From CAJQQY01 sp964564545 (GTDB taxonomy: Bacteria; Bacteroidota; Bacteroidia; Chitinophagales; Saprospiraceae), in the NCBI GenBank assembly GCA_964564545.1, contig CAZMBP010000026.1, positions 54,768-118,767 of the forward strand: a DNA stretch of 64,000 bases, read 5' to 3'. Positions 16,343 to 24,998 of the stretch are shown one piece after another. Each line of letters starts with the position of its first letter. Within the stretch, counting starts at the first letter, position 1. Below the pieces are notes generated by a model. That model had not been told where the DNA came from. It worked only from the letters and a program-made list of their open reading frames with translations, and searched no databases. The position numbers were made by a program, and so were the translations under genes.

Positions 16343-17779
16343 CAATAACGGGCTCATCAACTTCGCTGTAGATTCTTTAAAGCGTTCAATCGAAGGTCGC
16401 AAAATAAAAGCATGATAGAGGACAGGCTCAGAATCAACTAGATCTTTATAAAATTGAGTTCTCAATTCTTGACAAATTTCTTTATCATAAATCATTGCAT
16501 TCACTTCAAAGTTATGATCAAAACTTCGCTCATCCACATTTGCTGTTCCTACACTCGCGACCAAGTCATCTGCTATCAAAACCTTGCTATGCATGAACCC
16601 TTTTTTGTAATAATATATCTTCACACCTGCTTCTAACAATTCTTCTAAATAGGAACGAGTACTCCATTTGATCAAAAATGAATCAGAATCATCTGGTAAA
16701 AGAATCCGTACATCTACTCCACTCAAAGCGGCCGTTTTGAGTGAAAACATAATATTTTCACCTGGAACAAAGTAGGGTGTCCAGATGTAAATATATTGTT
16801 CCGCATTAGTAATCAATGAAAAATATTCTTGCTTGATATTGGAATAATTGGAATCAGGTCCACTCGTTACGATTTGAATTGGCACTCCTCCTTTTATATC
16901 TATTGGAAAAAAATCTTCCTTTTGAAAAAGATACTCACCACTCACAAAATACCAATCACTCAAAAAAACCATCTGCAAACTACTCGCCGCATTCCCTTCA
17001 ATTCGAAGATGAGTATCTCGCCAATCATCCAGAGGATCGCCATTTTGCAAATACTTATCAGAAACATTAATCCCTCCTGTAAATCCAACGATACCATCTA
17101 TAACAATAATCTTACGGTGATTTCGATAATTGATTTTATTCGCATATTTTCCAAAATGAACTGGCATAAAAGGGAAAATTTGTATTCCTGCTTTTTTTGC
17201 TCTCTCAATAAAATCTTTACTTAAACTCCAACTACCTACTGAATCATAAATCATTCTCACTATAACACCTTCTTTAACTTTTTGGGCTGAAATCTCTAGC
17301 ATCTTATCCAACAAAACTCCATCTTCTAAAATGTAAAACTGAATATGAATATATTGTTTAGCTTTTTTTAAATCCTCAAAAATAGCGTTGAAAGTTTCTT
17401 CTCCATCACTTAAAATTTTCACTTGATTTCCGTCACTAAGTAAAGCTTTACTATTTTTCATCAGCAATTTTACTAAGCGACTTTTCTTTCGGATAGAAGG
17501 AGTCTCCAATAAATGATGTTGATCAAAATGCTCAAAATGATGTTCTATATGCTTTTCATAAATATCATAATCTTTGGTCCTTTTCATTTGAAAAATCTTA
17601 GCCTTACGATAATTCTTTCCAAGAAAAAAATAAAAGACCAACCCCATAATCGGTACAAACAATATGAAAAGCATCCATGCTAAACTCTTAGATGGACTAC
17701 CATTTTCCATTATCATTTTTACCAAAACAACAAATAGAAATACTGTATACACAAGGATTAAAAAAATGAGAATCCACAT
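16340..17779 (-). CDS. cls: Cardiolipin synthase-like phospholipase D enzyme
   Basis: 479 residues, the normal size for bacterial cardiolipin synthase, which joins two phosphatidylglycerols into cardiolipin and glycerol. Two N-terminal membrane segments (about 2-22 and 33-53) precede two PLD domains. The first HKD motif reads NHRKIIVIDG (about residue 220) and the second MHSKVLIADD (about 400); both catalytic His and Lys are present. GFTGGINVSDKY and GTANVDERSF follow the respective motifs as expected. It begins 62 bases after the universal stress gene, without a box of its own, so the two are probably cotranscribed. Membrane remodelling would fit with the neighbouring mla and FtsH genes. Confidence 0.9.
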   Translation of the reverse strand: MWILIFLILVYTVFLFVVLVKMIMENGSPSKSLAWMLFILFVPIMGLVFYFFLGKNYRKAKIFQMKRTKDYDIYEKHIEHHFEHFDQHHLLETPSIRKKSRLVKLLMKNSKALLSDGNQVKILSDGEETFNAIFEDLKKAKQYIHIQFYILEDGVLLDKMLEISAQKVKEGVIVRMIYDSVGSWSLSKDFIERAKKAGIQIFPFMPVHFGKYANKINYRNHRKIIVIDGIVGFTGGINVSDKYLQNGDPLDDWRDTHLRIEGNAASSLQMVFLSDWYFVSGEYLFQKEDFFPIDIKGGVPIQIVTSGPDSNYSNIKQEYFSLITNAEQYIYIWTPYFVPGENIMFSLKTAALSGVDVRILLPDDSDSFLIKWSTRSYLEELLEAGVKIYYYKKGFMHSKVLIADDLVASVGTANVDERSFDHNFEVNAMIYDKEICQELRTQFYKDLVDSEPVLYHAFILRPSIERFKESTAKLMSPLL

Positions 17780-17841
17780 TTTTTATATTTCTAATTATTC
17801 TATTTTATTTGTTTAACGGTTGCTTATACAACCTTGTTTAA

Positions 17842-18729
17842 TTAACGAATTATCATTATTGGAAGTTCATGAGTCAAGTCAATTAAAGTTTCTGCAACAC
17901 TTCCAAAAACGAAATTACTGAAGTAAGAATGTCCTTTTGCGCCCATCACGATAAGCTGATAATCTTCTTGCTCCGCAAATTCTAACAATGTATTTGCAAT
18001 ATTTCCACCTTCCGTCATTTTATAAATCAAGTTGAAATTTGATTCATCTAAACCATATTGATTGATAAACTTTTGAAATTGTTGATTAGCTACCTTAGGC
18101 AATAAAGTATTTAACTCTTCGTAAATTTTATACGATGCATATTGCTCCACCACAGAAGCATCTAAGACATGCACCAAATCAATTTTCCCATTTAACTTCA
18201 TTGCCTTTTTCAGTTGCTGAACTACCTGTATTGCTCGATGTGAATTCTCTGAAAAATCCACGGGGACAATGATCTTCTGAATATTTAGATCCGCAGATTG
18301 TGGGACTAACAATAAATCTGCTTCTGCATTATGAGCCACTCTTTTTGACGTAATTCCACTTCCTTCCGATTTTTCTTTTTTTCCAAAAATCAATAACTCA
18401 GGTTTTACATCATTGACCATTTTCATAAGTTTAGCAAAAGGTCGTCCTTCCTCAATTTTTATGTGAATACTTAAATCTGTTTCTCCCGACTTAGTTTTTA
18501 TTTCATTAAAAACTTTTTCTCGAATTTTCTCCACCGCAGGAGCTGTTGGAAGAAAATAGTTACTTGGATCCAGCTTGATAAAATTAGGAATAAGAATCAC
18601 AGGGATAATATGAGCACCATAAATAGTTTTAGCATCTAAATATTTAGCCATTTTCAAGGTGTAATCCACCAACAGATCATCTAACTCACTCATATCCAAA
18701 GTCGTTAATATTTTTTTATACTCTTTCAT
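17842..18729 (-). CDS. Universal stress protein with two UspA domains
   Basis: 295 residues made of two tandem UspA folds (about 1-145 and 150-295). The second domain carries the ATP-binding motif GAKGHSYFSNFVFGS (G-x2-G-x9-G-S) ending in ELPIMIIR, while the first, with FGKKEKSEGSGITS, lacks the regular spacing. Universal stress proteins are cytoplasmic nucleotide-binding factors induced on growth arrest, starvation or oxygen limitation. A CRP/FNR-type box and TATTTTTA element lie at the standard distance and predict a leader of only about 10 nt. Cotranscription with the cardiolipin synthase gene is likely. Confidence 0.9.
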   Translation of the reverse strand: MKEYKKILTTLDMSELDDLLVDYTLKMAKYLDAKTIYGAHIIPVILIPNFIKLDPSNYFLPTAPAVEKIREKVFNEIKTKSGETDLSIHIKIEEGRPFAKLMKMVNDVKPELLIFGKKEKSEGSGITSKRVAHNAEADLLLVPQSADLNIQKIIVPVDFSENSHRAIQVVQQLKKAMKLNGKIDLVHVLDASVVEQYASYKIYEELNTLLPKVANQQFQKFINQYGLDESNFNLIYKMTEGGNIANTLLEFAEQEDYQLIVMGAKGHSYFSNFVFGSVAETLIDLTHELPIMIIR

Positions 18730-18743
18730 CTTATTCTTTTTTG

Positions 18744-18786
18744 TAAAAATATTTTAAAAGTGGCTCGAAGTAAGTGACAAAAATCA
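18744..18786 (-). promoter_or_regulatory. CRP/FNR-type promoter of the universal stress gene
   Basis: TGACAAAAATCA (18775-18786) has its centre 29.5 bp from TATTTTTA (18751 to 18744, minus strand). A weak second half-site, TAATATTTATCA (18798-18809), lies 23 bp away. For the divergent gene at 18857 no -7 element is found at the standard spacing, although the same box could serve it. Confidence 0.7.
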
Positions 18787-18856
18787 CCTTCTCCCCTTAA
18801 TATTTATCATCGACTTCAGAGAAGTAAATATTTAATTTTAGATAAAAACGTAAATT

Positions 18857-19276
18857 ATGAAAAAGCAAATTGGAATTTGGCTTGACTTCAGAGAAGCCCA
18901 TATTATTACTTTAGATGGAGAAAAAAATAACATCGAGGTTATCCCTTCAGAAATCGAAGATTTTAATCCTAAAGGCGGTGCCCGATCAAAAACTCCTTAC
19001 GGTCCAATGGATGTAACCTCAGAGAAAAAGTATCTCGAAAGAAATAAAAACCAAGTAAATGAATACTATTCTAAGATTATGGAACATGTCAAAGATGCAA
19101 AAGAGATTTTTATTATGGGGCCCGCAGAAGCAAAAATTGGTCTGCGGAAAAAAATGGTAAAAACGAATTCATTCAGTCCTTTCATCAAAGGATTTGAAGC
19201 AGCAGATTCAATCTCGGAAAATCAAAAAATTGCTCGAGTTCGGGAATTTTTTGGAGAGAATGTTAGATCAAAATAA
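18857..19276 (+). CDS. Conserved hypothetical, eRF1/host-attachment-like fold
   Basis: 139 residues starting KKQIGIWLDFREAHIITLDG, with the well-defined middle block PKGGARSKTPYGPMDVTSEK, then IFIMGPAEAKIGLRKKM and FEAADSISENQKIARVREFF. This arrangement (N-terminal strand with Asp, charged linker, Gly-Pro-x-Glu-x-Lys loop) resembles the small host-attachment/eRF1 domain-2-like proteins often encoded beside universal stress genes, but the assignment is from pattern memory alone. It is cytoplasmic. It is divergent from the stress gene and followed by a LOG-family gene after 43 bases. Confidence 0.55.
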   Translation: MKKQIGIWLDFREAHIITLDGEKNNIEVIPSEIEDFNPKGGARSKTPYGPMDVTSEKKYLERNKNQVNEYYSKIMEHVKDAKEIFIMGPAEAKIGLRKKMVKTNSFSPFIKGFEAADSISENQKIARVREFFGENVRSK

Positions 19277-19319
19277 AATTACTAGAAGGAAAATATTGGA
19301 GACCAAAAAAATTACACCA

Positions 19320-20042
19320 ATGTCAATTAAAAACTCCATTATCAATAGTCATTCCCATTATCTCGAAGGGCCTAATAGTAGAGGGGATGAGTTTTTATTT
19401 ACCCTTCGTACGATGTTCCAATTTATCCGAGGATTTCGGAAGTTACATTTTGTGGGGCCTTGTATTACCGTTTTTGGGTCAGCTCGTTTTGATGAAAATC
19501 ATGAACATTATAAACAAGCTCAAAAGATTGGAAAACAAATTTCTAACCTAGGGTTTACAGTAATGACTGGAGGCGGAGGTGGAATAATGGAAGCTGCAAA
19601 TCGAGGTGCATTTGAAGCAGGAGGAAATTCTGTCGGTTGTAACATTGAACTTCCGGAGGAGCAAGAACCTAATCCATACATGCATAAATGGATAACCTTT
19701 AGGCATTTTTTTGTACGCAAAGTTTTGTTGTTAAAATATTCTTATGCCTTCATAGTAATGCCTGGCGGAGTAGGTACAATGGATGAACTTTTTGAAACAT
19801 TAACGCTCATCCAAACTGGAATTCTTCATCATTTCCCTGTTGTTGTTTTTGGAAAAAGCTATTATAGTGAGTTAATGGATTTTTTGGATCGAATGGTTTT
19901 AGAAAAAACTATCTCACCTAAAGATTTGGACTTAGTTAAATTTACAGATGATATTGATGAGGGCATGTCCCACATCCAAAAATATATCGAGGATAATTAT
20001 AACATAAAAAAGAAAAAGCCATTGAGGTGGTTATTCGAGTAG
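19320..20042 (+). CDS. LOG-family (lysine decarboxylase-like) protein
   Basis: 240 residues from the ATG at 19320 (an earlier ATG at 19260 would overlap the preceding gene). The Rossmann-like fold is marked by ITVFGSARFDENH, GFTVMTGGGGGIMEAANRGA and the diagnostic PGGVGTMDELFETLTLIQTG. LOG enzymes hydrolyse nucleoside 5'-monophosphates, releasing the base (TIGR00730 group); the old lysine decarboxylase name is misleading. A basic C-terminal tail (KKKKPLRW) is present. It probably forms an operon with the preceding gene and is convergent with the 53-codon gene at 20064. Confidence 0.85.
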   Translation: MSIKNSIINSHSHYLEGPNSRGDEFLFTLRTMFQFIRGFRKLHFVGPCITVFGSARFDENHEHYKQAQKIGKQISNLGFTVMTGGGGGIMEAANRGAFEAGGNSVGCNIELPEEQEPNPYMHKWITFRHFFVRKVLLLKYSYAFIVMPGGVGTMDELFETLTLIQTGILHHFPVVVFGKSYYSELMDFLDRMVLEKTISPKDLDLVKFTDDIDEGMSHIQKYIEDNYNIKKKKPLRWLFE

Positions 20043-20063
20043 AGGTAGAGACTGAGGGTTTAA

Positions 20064-20225
20064 TCAATTCCAATTAATCACCCACTCCTCTACTCTCACT
20101 TCTATATTGATTAGCTTATTATCCCGACTAGGAGAAATTGAAATCACCAAAATTCGAGTTTCATGCAATGGTGTAGTTTGCGGTAATTTTTGAATTTTCA
20201 ATTTCCTCACTTTTTCAAAATTCAT
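20064..20225 (-). CDS. 53-residue hypothetical protein, newly called
   Basis: The product starts MNFEKVRKLKIQKLPQTTP and ends VEEWVINWN. It is a small basic, beta-rich looking protein without membrane segment; no family recognised. Support for it being real comes from the promoter: the box at 20274-20285 and a -7 element CACTTTTG (20250 to 20243) are at the block's standard distance, giving a leader of about 13 nt. The gene fits exactly between the LOG gene stop and the FtsH promoter. Confidence 0.55.
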   Translation of the reverse strand: MNFEKVRKLKIQKLPQTTPLHETRILVISISPSRDNKLINIEVRVEEWVINWN

Positions 20226-20242
20226 GTTGTTGTTGTTTTATA

Positions 20243-20338
20243 CAAAAGTGGAATTTTCTAATAAATATCGAAATGATAAAAATCAAAGAACTTCATGATT
20301 TAAATCAATCCTTAATTTCTTCAAAAAACGGAACTTAG
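20243..20338. promoter_or_regulatory. Divergent CRP/FNR-type promoters, 53-codon gene and ftsH
   Basis: Boxes TGATAAAAATCA (20274-20285) and the perfect palindrome TGATTTAAATCA (20296-20307) are 22 bp apart. Leftward, CACTTTTG (20250 to 20243) is at 29.5 bp. Rightward, the standard position holds only a weak GAACTTAG (20331-20338), while a better -7 element, TACTTTTT (20343-20350), lies 41.5 bp from the box, so the ftsH start site is uncertain. Confidence 0.65.
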
Positions 20339-20404
20339 GGTATACTTTTTTATAAAGAAGTGGTTTAAAAACTTTTGCTTAAACAACTTCAAAAAATAAA
20401 TCCA

Positions 20405-22342
20405 ATGTCTAATCAAAAAAATACACCTCCTCCAGAAAAAATATCTCCCAATTTTTTCCGTACGGTGATATTATTTACGATCATTTTAGTATTATCACAA
20501 TTCCTAGTTCTCAATCAATTTCAACCTACCGAAACTACTTGGAGAACTTTTAAAAATGAAATGCTTGCCAAAAATGATGTCGAAAGAATTAGAGTAGTCA
20601 ATAAGGAAGAGGCTCAAATTTTTATAAAAAAAGAAAAATTAGGATCTGAAAATTATAACTCAATTTCTGAAAATAATCGAGGTCCTCACTTTACTTTCCA
20701 AATAGGTTCTGTAGAATCATTTGAACAAAAATTGTCTGATTCACAAAATGAACTTGACCTTCAAGAGCTCCCTGAAATCACCTATCATACCGAAACGAAT
20801 TGGCTACCACTTCTAATTTCTTGGTTGTTACCATTAGCGATTATTATCTTTATTTGGGTTATTGTTTTGAAGAGAATAGGTGGAGGTCGGACAAAAGGAT
20901 TTGGAGGAGCCAATCCTTTTGACTTCGGAAAATCAAAAGCAAAGATGTTTGATGAGACCAATAAGAGTGCTATTACTTTTGAAGATGTGGCTGGCTTGGA
21001 AGAAGCCAAAACTGAAATTATGGAAATCGTTGACTTCCTAAAAACGCCTGCAAGATATCAAAAACTTGGAGCAAAAATTCCAAAAGGAGTCATCCTAGCA
21101 GGTGCTCCTGGAACTGGAAAAACTTTGTTGGCAAAAGCTATTGCTGGCGAAGCACAAGTTCCATTTTTCTCTATTTCAGGTTCTGAATTTGTAGAAATGT
21201 TTGTCGGAGTTGGTGCATCAAGAGTGCGTGATTTATTCCAAAAAGCAAAAGCAAAAGCACCTAGTATCATTTTTATTGATGAAATTGATGCAGTCGGAAG
21301 ATCACGAGGTAGCGCATTTTCACTTCAATCAAATGACGAAAGAGAAAGCACACTTAATCAACTTTTGACCGAAATGGATGGCTTCGACAACAACAAAGGT
21401 GTAATCGTGATGGCTGCAACTAACCGTCCTGACATTCTTGACAAAGCATTATTACGACCAGGAAGATTTGACCGACATATTTATTTAGAATTACCAACAC
21501 TTCATGAGCGGATTGAAATTTTCAAAGTTCATATCCGAAATTTAAGCATGGGAGATGGTATTGATTTAAACTTCTTGGCTTCTCAAACTCCAGGATTCTC
21601 AGGTGCCGACATCGCAAATATTTGTAATGAAGCAGCTCTTATCGCTGCTCGAAAAAAGAAAGAAATAATAGAACAAGAAGATTTCATGGAAGCGATTGAT
21701 CGCATTGTGGCAGGAATCGAACGTAAGAGTAAAATTATTTCTCAAGCTGAGAAAAGAATCATTGCCTACCATGAAGCGGGGCACGCTACAGCAAGTTGGT
21801 TTCTTCCTACAGCAGATGAGTTGGTCAAAGTAACTATAATCCCTCGCGGAAAATCTTTGGGAGCAGCCTGGTATTTACCTGAAGAGCATCAACTCATGAC
21901 TAAAACTCAATTCATGGATAAATTATGTATGGCTTTGGGTGGTAGAGCAGCAGAGGAAGTTTTTTTTGGTGAAGTGTCTTCTGGAGCACTAGACGATTTA
22001 GAAAAAGTAACCAAACAAGCCTACACAATGGTGGCTTATTATGGTTTAAATGAAAAATTGGGAAATATAAGTTTTTTTGATTCAACTGGTAGAAGTGAAA
22101 ATTCTTTGCAAAAACCATATAGCGAATCAACAGCTAAAATAGTCGATGAAGAAGTCATGAAATTAATCGATGAAGCTTACCAAAAAACCAAACAAATCTT
22201 AATTGAACATAAAGATGAATTAACGGAACTGGCCGAATTACTGCTGGAGAAAGAAGTCATTTTAAAAGATGACCTCATTAACATTTTTGGAGAAAGAGAA
22301 AAAGGAAATTCTGGTTCTCCTAATCTTAAACGAATAGCTTAG
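20405..22342 (+). CDS. ftsH: ATP-dependent zinc metalloprotease FtsH
   Basis: 645 residues from the ATG at 20405 (a TTG at 20375 would add ten). Two membrane segments (about 18-37 and 133-153) flank a periplasmic domain. The AAA module has Walker A GAPGTGKT (233-240), Walker B IIFIDEIDAVG and the SRH region NRPDILDKALLRPGRFDR. The zinc site is HEAGH (456-460). FtsH is a hexameric membrane-bound protease degrading misfolded membrane proteins and regulators. The pore motif reads MFVGVGASRVRD. Many Bacteroidota have a separate housekeeping FtsH; this copy, within the regulon, is probably a stress paralogue, which is inference. The nuclease gene follows after 30 bases. Confidence 0.93.
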   Translation: MSNQKNTPPPEKISPNFFRTVILFTIILVLSQFLVLNQFQPTETTWRTFKNEMLAKNDVERIRVVNKEEAQIFIKKEKLGSENYNSISENNRGPHFTFQIGSVESFEQKLSDSQNELDLQELPEITYHTETNWLPLLISWLLPLAIIIFIWVIVLKRIGGGRTKGFGGANPFDFGKSKAKMFDETNKSAITFEDVAGLEEAKTEIMEIVDFLKTPARYQKLGAKIPKGVILAGAPGTGKTLLAKAIAGEAQVPFFSISGSEFVEMFVGVGASRVRDLFQKAKAKAPSIIFIDEIDAVGRSRGSAFSLQSNDERESTLNQLLTEMDGFDNNKGVIVMAATNRPDILDKALLRPGRFDRHIYLELPTLHERIEIFKVHIRNLSMGDGIDLNFLASQTPGFSGADIANICNEAALIAARKKKEIIEQEDFMEAIDRIVAGIERKSKIISQAEKRIIAYHEAGHATASWFLPTADELVKVTIIPRGKSLGAAWYLPEEHQLMTKTQFMDKLCMALGGRAAEEVFFGEVSSGALDDLEKVTKQAYTMVAYYGLNEKLGNISFFDSTGRSENSLQKPYSESTAKIVDEEVMKLIDEAYQKTKQILIEHKDELTELAELLLEKEVILKDDLINIFGEREKGNSGSPNLKRIA

Positions 22343-22372
22343 AGACTGTTTTAAAATTAAGAGATTCATAAT

Positions 22373-23221
22373 ATGTCATCCAATCCAAAAAACATCTGGG
22401 TCACCAAAAATTCAGGTGAGCAAACTCCGTTTTCCAAAAAAAAATTATGGCTCTCATTAGAGAAGTCTGGAGCAAATAAAAATGAGATTAAAGAAATCAT
22501 TTCTGCAATCGAAAGTTTGTTATACCCAGGTATTACAACTAAGGAAATTTACAAAAAAGCGTTTTCCCTTCTACGTAAAACTTCTCGCCCCTATGCTGCA
22601 AAATACAAACTCAAAAAAGCACTTCTAGAATTAGGGCCAACAGGTTTTCCTTTTGAAAAATATCTTGCTGAAGTTTTAAAACATGAAGGTTATTCCCTCT
22701 CTGTAGGAGATATTATGAAAGGCCAATGCATCTCACATGAGGTCGACATTGTTGCTAAGAAAGAAAAGGAAATCATTATTATGGAATGTAAATTTCATGC
22801 AAATAGTCGTCGAATTTGTGATGTAAAAGTACCACTCTATTTTCATTCTCGTTTTTCAGATTTAGAAAAACAATGGAAAAAAAATCCTAACTCAGAAGAA
22901 AAAATATACACCGGCTGGATTGCCACCAACACTCGTTTTTCTGGCGATGCGATTAAATATGCACATTGTGTGAAGTTAAATTTGTTAGGTTGGAAAACCC
23001 CAAAAAAAGGAAGTCTAAAAGAAAGAATTGACAACTCAGGTGTTCATCCAATCACTTGCCTGACAACGCTTACAAGTAAAGAGAAAAAATTATTATTAAA
23101 GAAAATGATTGTACTCGCGAAGGATATTTGTTACGATGAAAAAAAATTACGATCCATAGGTATTAGTGAGGTGAGAATAAAAAGAATAACTAGAGAAGCA
23201 AAAGGGTTATGTGGATTGTAA
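22373..23221 (+). CDS. ATP-cone / PD-(D/E)XK (Mrr-like) nuclease fusion
   Basis: 282 residues. The N-terminal ATP-cone (about 7-95; VTKNSGEQTPFSKKKL and TTKEIYKKAFSLLR) is the nucleotide-sensing domain known from ribonucleotide reductases and NrdR. It is followed by a restriction-endonuclease-like core: helix FEKYLAEVLKHEGY, Asp125 in HEVDIV and Glu138-x-Lys140 in MECKFH, a complete PD-(D/E)XK site. The C-terminal segment (about 235-282) looks like a helix-hairpin-helix. The combination suggests DNA cleavage or repair coupled to ATP/dATP level, but no activity is known. It lies in the FtsH operon, and a perfect palindromic terminator overlaps its stop codon. Confidence 0.8.
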   Translation: MSSNPKNIWVTKNSGEQTPFSKKKLWLSLEKSGANKNEIKEIISAIESLLYPGITTKEIYKKAFSLLRKTSRPYAAKYKLKKALLELGPTGFPFEKYLAEVLKHEGYSLSVGDIMKGQCISHEVDIVAKKEKEIIIMECKFHANSRRICDVKVPLYFHSRFSDLEKQWKKNPNSEEKIYTGWIATNTRFSGDAIKYAHCVKLNLLGWKTPKKGSLKERIDNSGVHPITCLTTLTSKEKKLLLKKMIVLAKDICYDEKKLRSIGISEVRIKRITREAKGLCGL

Positions 23222-23239
23222 TTTTACAATCCACATAAC
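23206..23239. terminator. 34-bp perfect palindrome, bidirectional terminator
   Basis: GTTATGTGGATTGTAA is mirrored by TTACAATCCACATAAC. It includes the nuclease stop codon and separates it from the convergent methyltransferase gene, which ends 26 bases later. Confidence 0.75.
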
Positions 23240-23264
23240 TCGCACTAAAAGTAGTGCACGATGA

Positions 23265-24875
23265 TTACTGTGATTTTAATAAATTAATACTCACCGTTCC
23301 CAACTCTGAATTTGGAAATTTAGTAAAATGTTTTTCCACAGGAAATAAACCTGCCTCGGCTGCAACTTTATTAAACACTTCAATTTCTACAATATACTGA
23401 TCAGAAAAACCATGGGTTGCATTGTAAGCTGTTGCTGCTGTTTTTCCCAAATTCTTAGAGGTTATTTTTGGCGAAATAGTGTGTAATTCAATGACTAGTA
23501 ATCCAAATTTTTCAACATAAGGTGACCACTTTTGAAAATGTTCTCGAAGATTATCTTCCACTTCTGCATTGGAAATTCGACGACCTCTAAAAGCAAAAGC
23601 CCCTGTTGAATCACTTTTTCGATTAGGTGTATTTTCTGAAGGGTCATTCCATATTCTATTGTGATCAAGGAAGGTTCGAACGTTGAGTAAATCCTTTAAT
23701 TGAATCCCATAGTTTTCTTCCAAATCATTGGCTAATAAATCTGGTCGGCCGATATCTCCAAAAATAACTTTTGCCCAAATGTCAGCTTGAATAATATTGC
23801 CTCTCGTTACTTTCAAGGCAGCGGAATTATAATCAGCTCCAACTAAAAACAAAGGATGTTCTTCCAACATCGTTCCACGCAAAGTTCGTTGCTCGATAAC
23901 ATCAAAAAGATGGATCAAAAAAGCACCATTTCCACAACCCATATCAACAATACCTTTCGGTTGCATTTCTATTGGTTGATTAAAAAGGTCAATGATAATT
24001 TTATCTACCACTTTAAAATAAGTAGAATGTGCGCCCCCACTTCCCCATACATTCATCTCTCTATCCACATGAATTTCTTTTGCGCCTTGCGGCAAATTCC
24101 AAAAAATAGAAGGATCACCAAAAATCAGTTCTTCTACTTTTCGAAAAGCTGGAATGTACGATACCGTCACTCCATAAGCACTTGCTCGTCGAGCATAAAA
24201 CATTCCTTTTTCCGTAAACCGATAGGTTCCATTTTTCTTTTCGAACCAATTTAAAAAAACAAACATATCAAGTAGTCGAGCGAAGCTTTCTCCATCACCA
24301 TGAAACTCCTCTGGCATAAACGATGCTTCCATAAAATATTTATGAAACATCCCGTTCATTCCCAAAGCAACTACTGTTGGTCCAACAATAATCCCTTCAA
24401 TATGCTTTAAAATATGATCTTGTAAATGTCTTGTTATTTCATTTTCAGAAAATTGAATCCCATAGTTATTTTTGAATTTTTCAAATATTTTTTCCAAAAA
24501 CAAAAATGGTTCTAGCTCAAATTTTCGATGGTGATATTTTTCAGATAGTTGAATTAATTTCACAACATCTTCATACAAAGGAATTAATTGAAATGCGATT
24601 TCACTCTTTTCATTCAAACTAATTTGGATATCATTTTCATCAATGATATTATGTTCCAACCAACCTTGAGAGGCTAGCGTATGCAAAGCAACATTTAAAT
24701 ATCCTTCGTTTGCATTAAAATTTTGAACTAATTCTTGAAGAGAAGTTTTCTTTGTTTTTAATAAAAAATCTAAGATTCCTTTTTGATGTAAAGCAAAGGC
24801 GGTGGGTGCAGTTACGATGCCATCGAGGTGGCGGAAGAGATCTGCACGGAGTTCTTTTTTTTGATCTTTAGTCAT
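23265..24875 (-). CDS. SAM-dependent methyltransferase with winged-helix N-terminus
   Basis: 536 residues from ATG 24875 (MTKDQKKELRADLFRH); an earlier ATG at 24947 adds 24 residues without family features and is less likely. Two tandem helical/winged-helix units (about 5-90 and 150-235; both contain an LxxHxxGIxxxPTxxALxxxG pattern) are followed by a Rossmann methyltransferase with motif I GIVDMGCGNGAFLIHLF. The duplicated N-terminal unit is typical of dimerisation domains in O-methyltransferase and polyketide-associated methyltransferases. Substrate unknown. It follows TamL after 120 bases and lacks CRP/FNR-type boxes. Confidence 0.75.
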   Translation of the reverse strand: MTKDQKKELRADLFRHLDGIVTAPTAFALHQKGILDFLLKTKKTSLQELVQNFNANEGYLNVALHTLASQGWLEHNIIDENDIQISLNEKSEIAFQLIPLYEDVVKLIQLSEKYHHRKFELEPFLFLEKIFEKFKNNYGIQFSENEITRHLQDHILKHIEGIIVGPTVVALGMNGMFHKYFMEASFMPEEFHGDGESFARLLDMFVFLNWFEKKNGTYRFTEKGMFYARRASAYGVTVSYIPAFRKVEELIFGDPSIFWNLPQGAKEIHVDREMNVWGSGGAHSTYFKVVDKIIIDLFNQPIEMQPKGIVDMGCGNGAFLIHLFDVIEQRTLRGTMLEEHPLFLVGADYNSAALKVTRGNIIQADIWAKVIFGDIGRPDLLANDLEENYGIQLKDLLNVRTFLDHNRIWNDPSENTPNRKSDSTGAFAFRGRRISNAEVEDNLREHFQKWSPYVEKFGLLVIELHTISPKITSKNLGKTAATAYNATHGFSDQYIVEIEVFNKVAAEAGLFPVEKHFTKFPNSELGTVSINLLKSQ

Positions 24876-24998
24876 TGGGATTGATTTTTTATTGTGATAA
24901 TTATTCAGTTGATATATTGAGATGAGATTGAAATATTTAAACATCAATTCTTAGTCCAAAATAACTATTTATTATCTCATATGCTACTTTTTATAATA

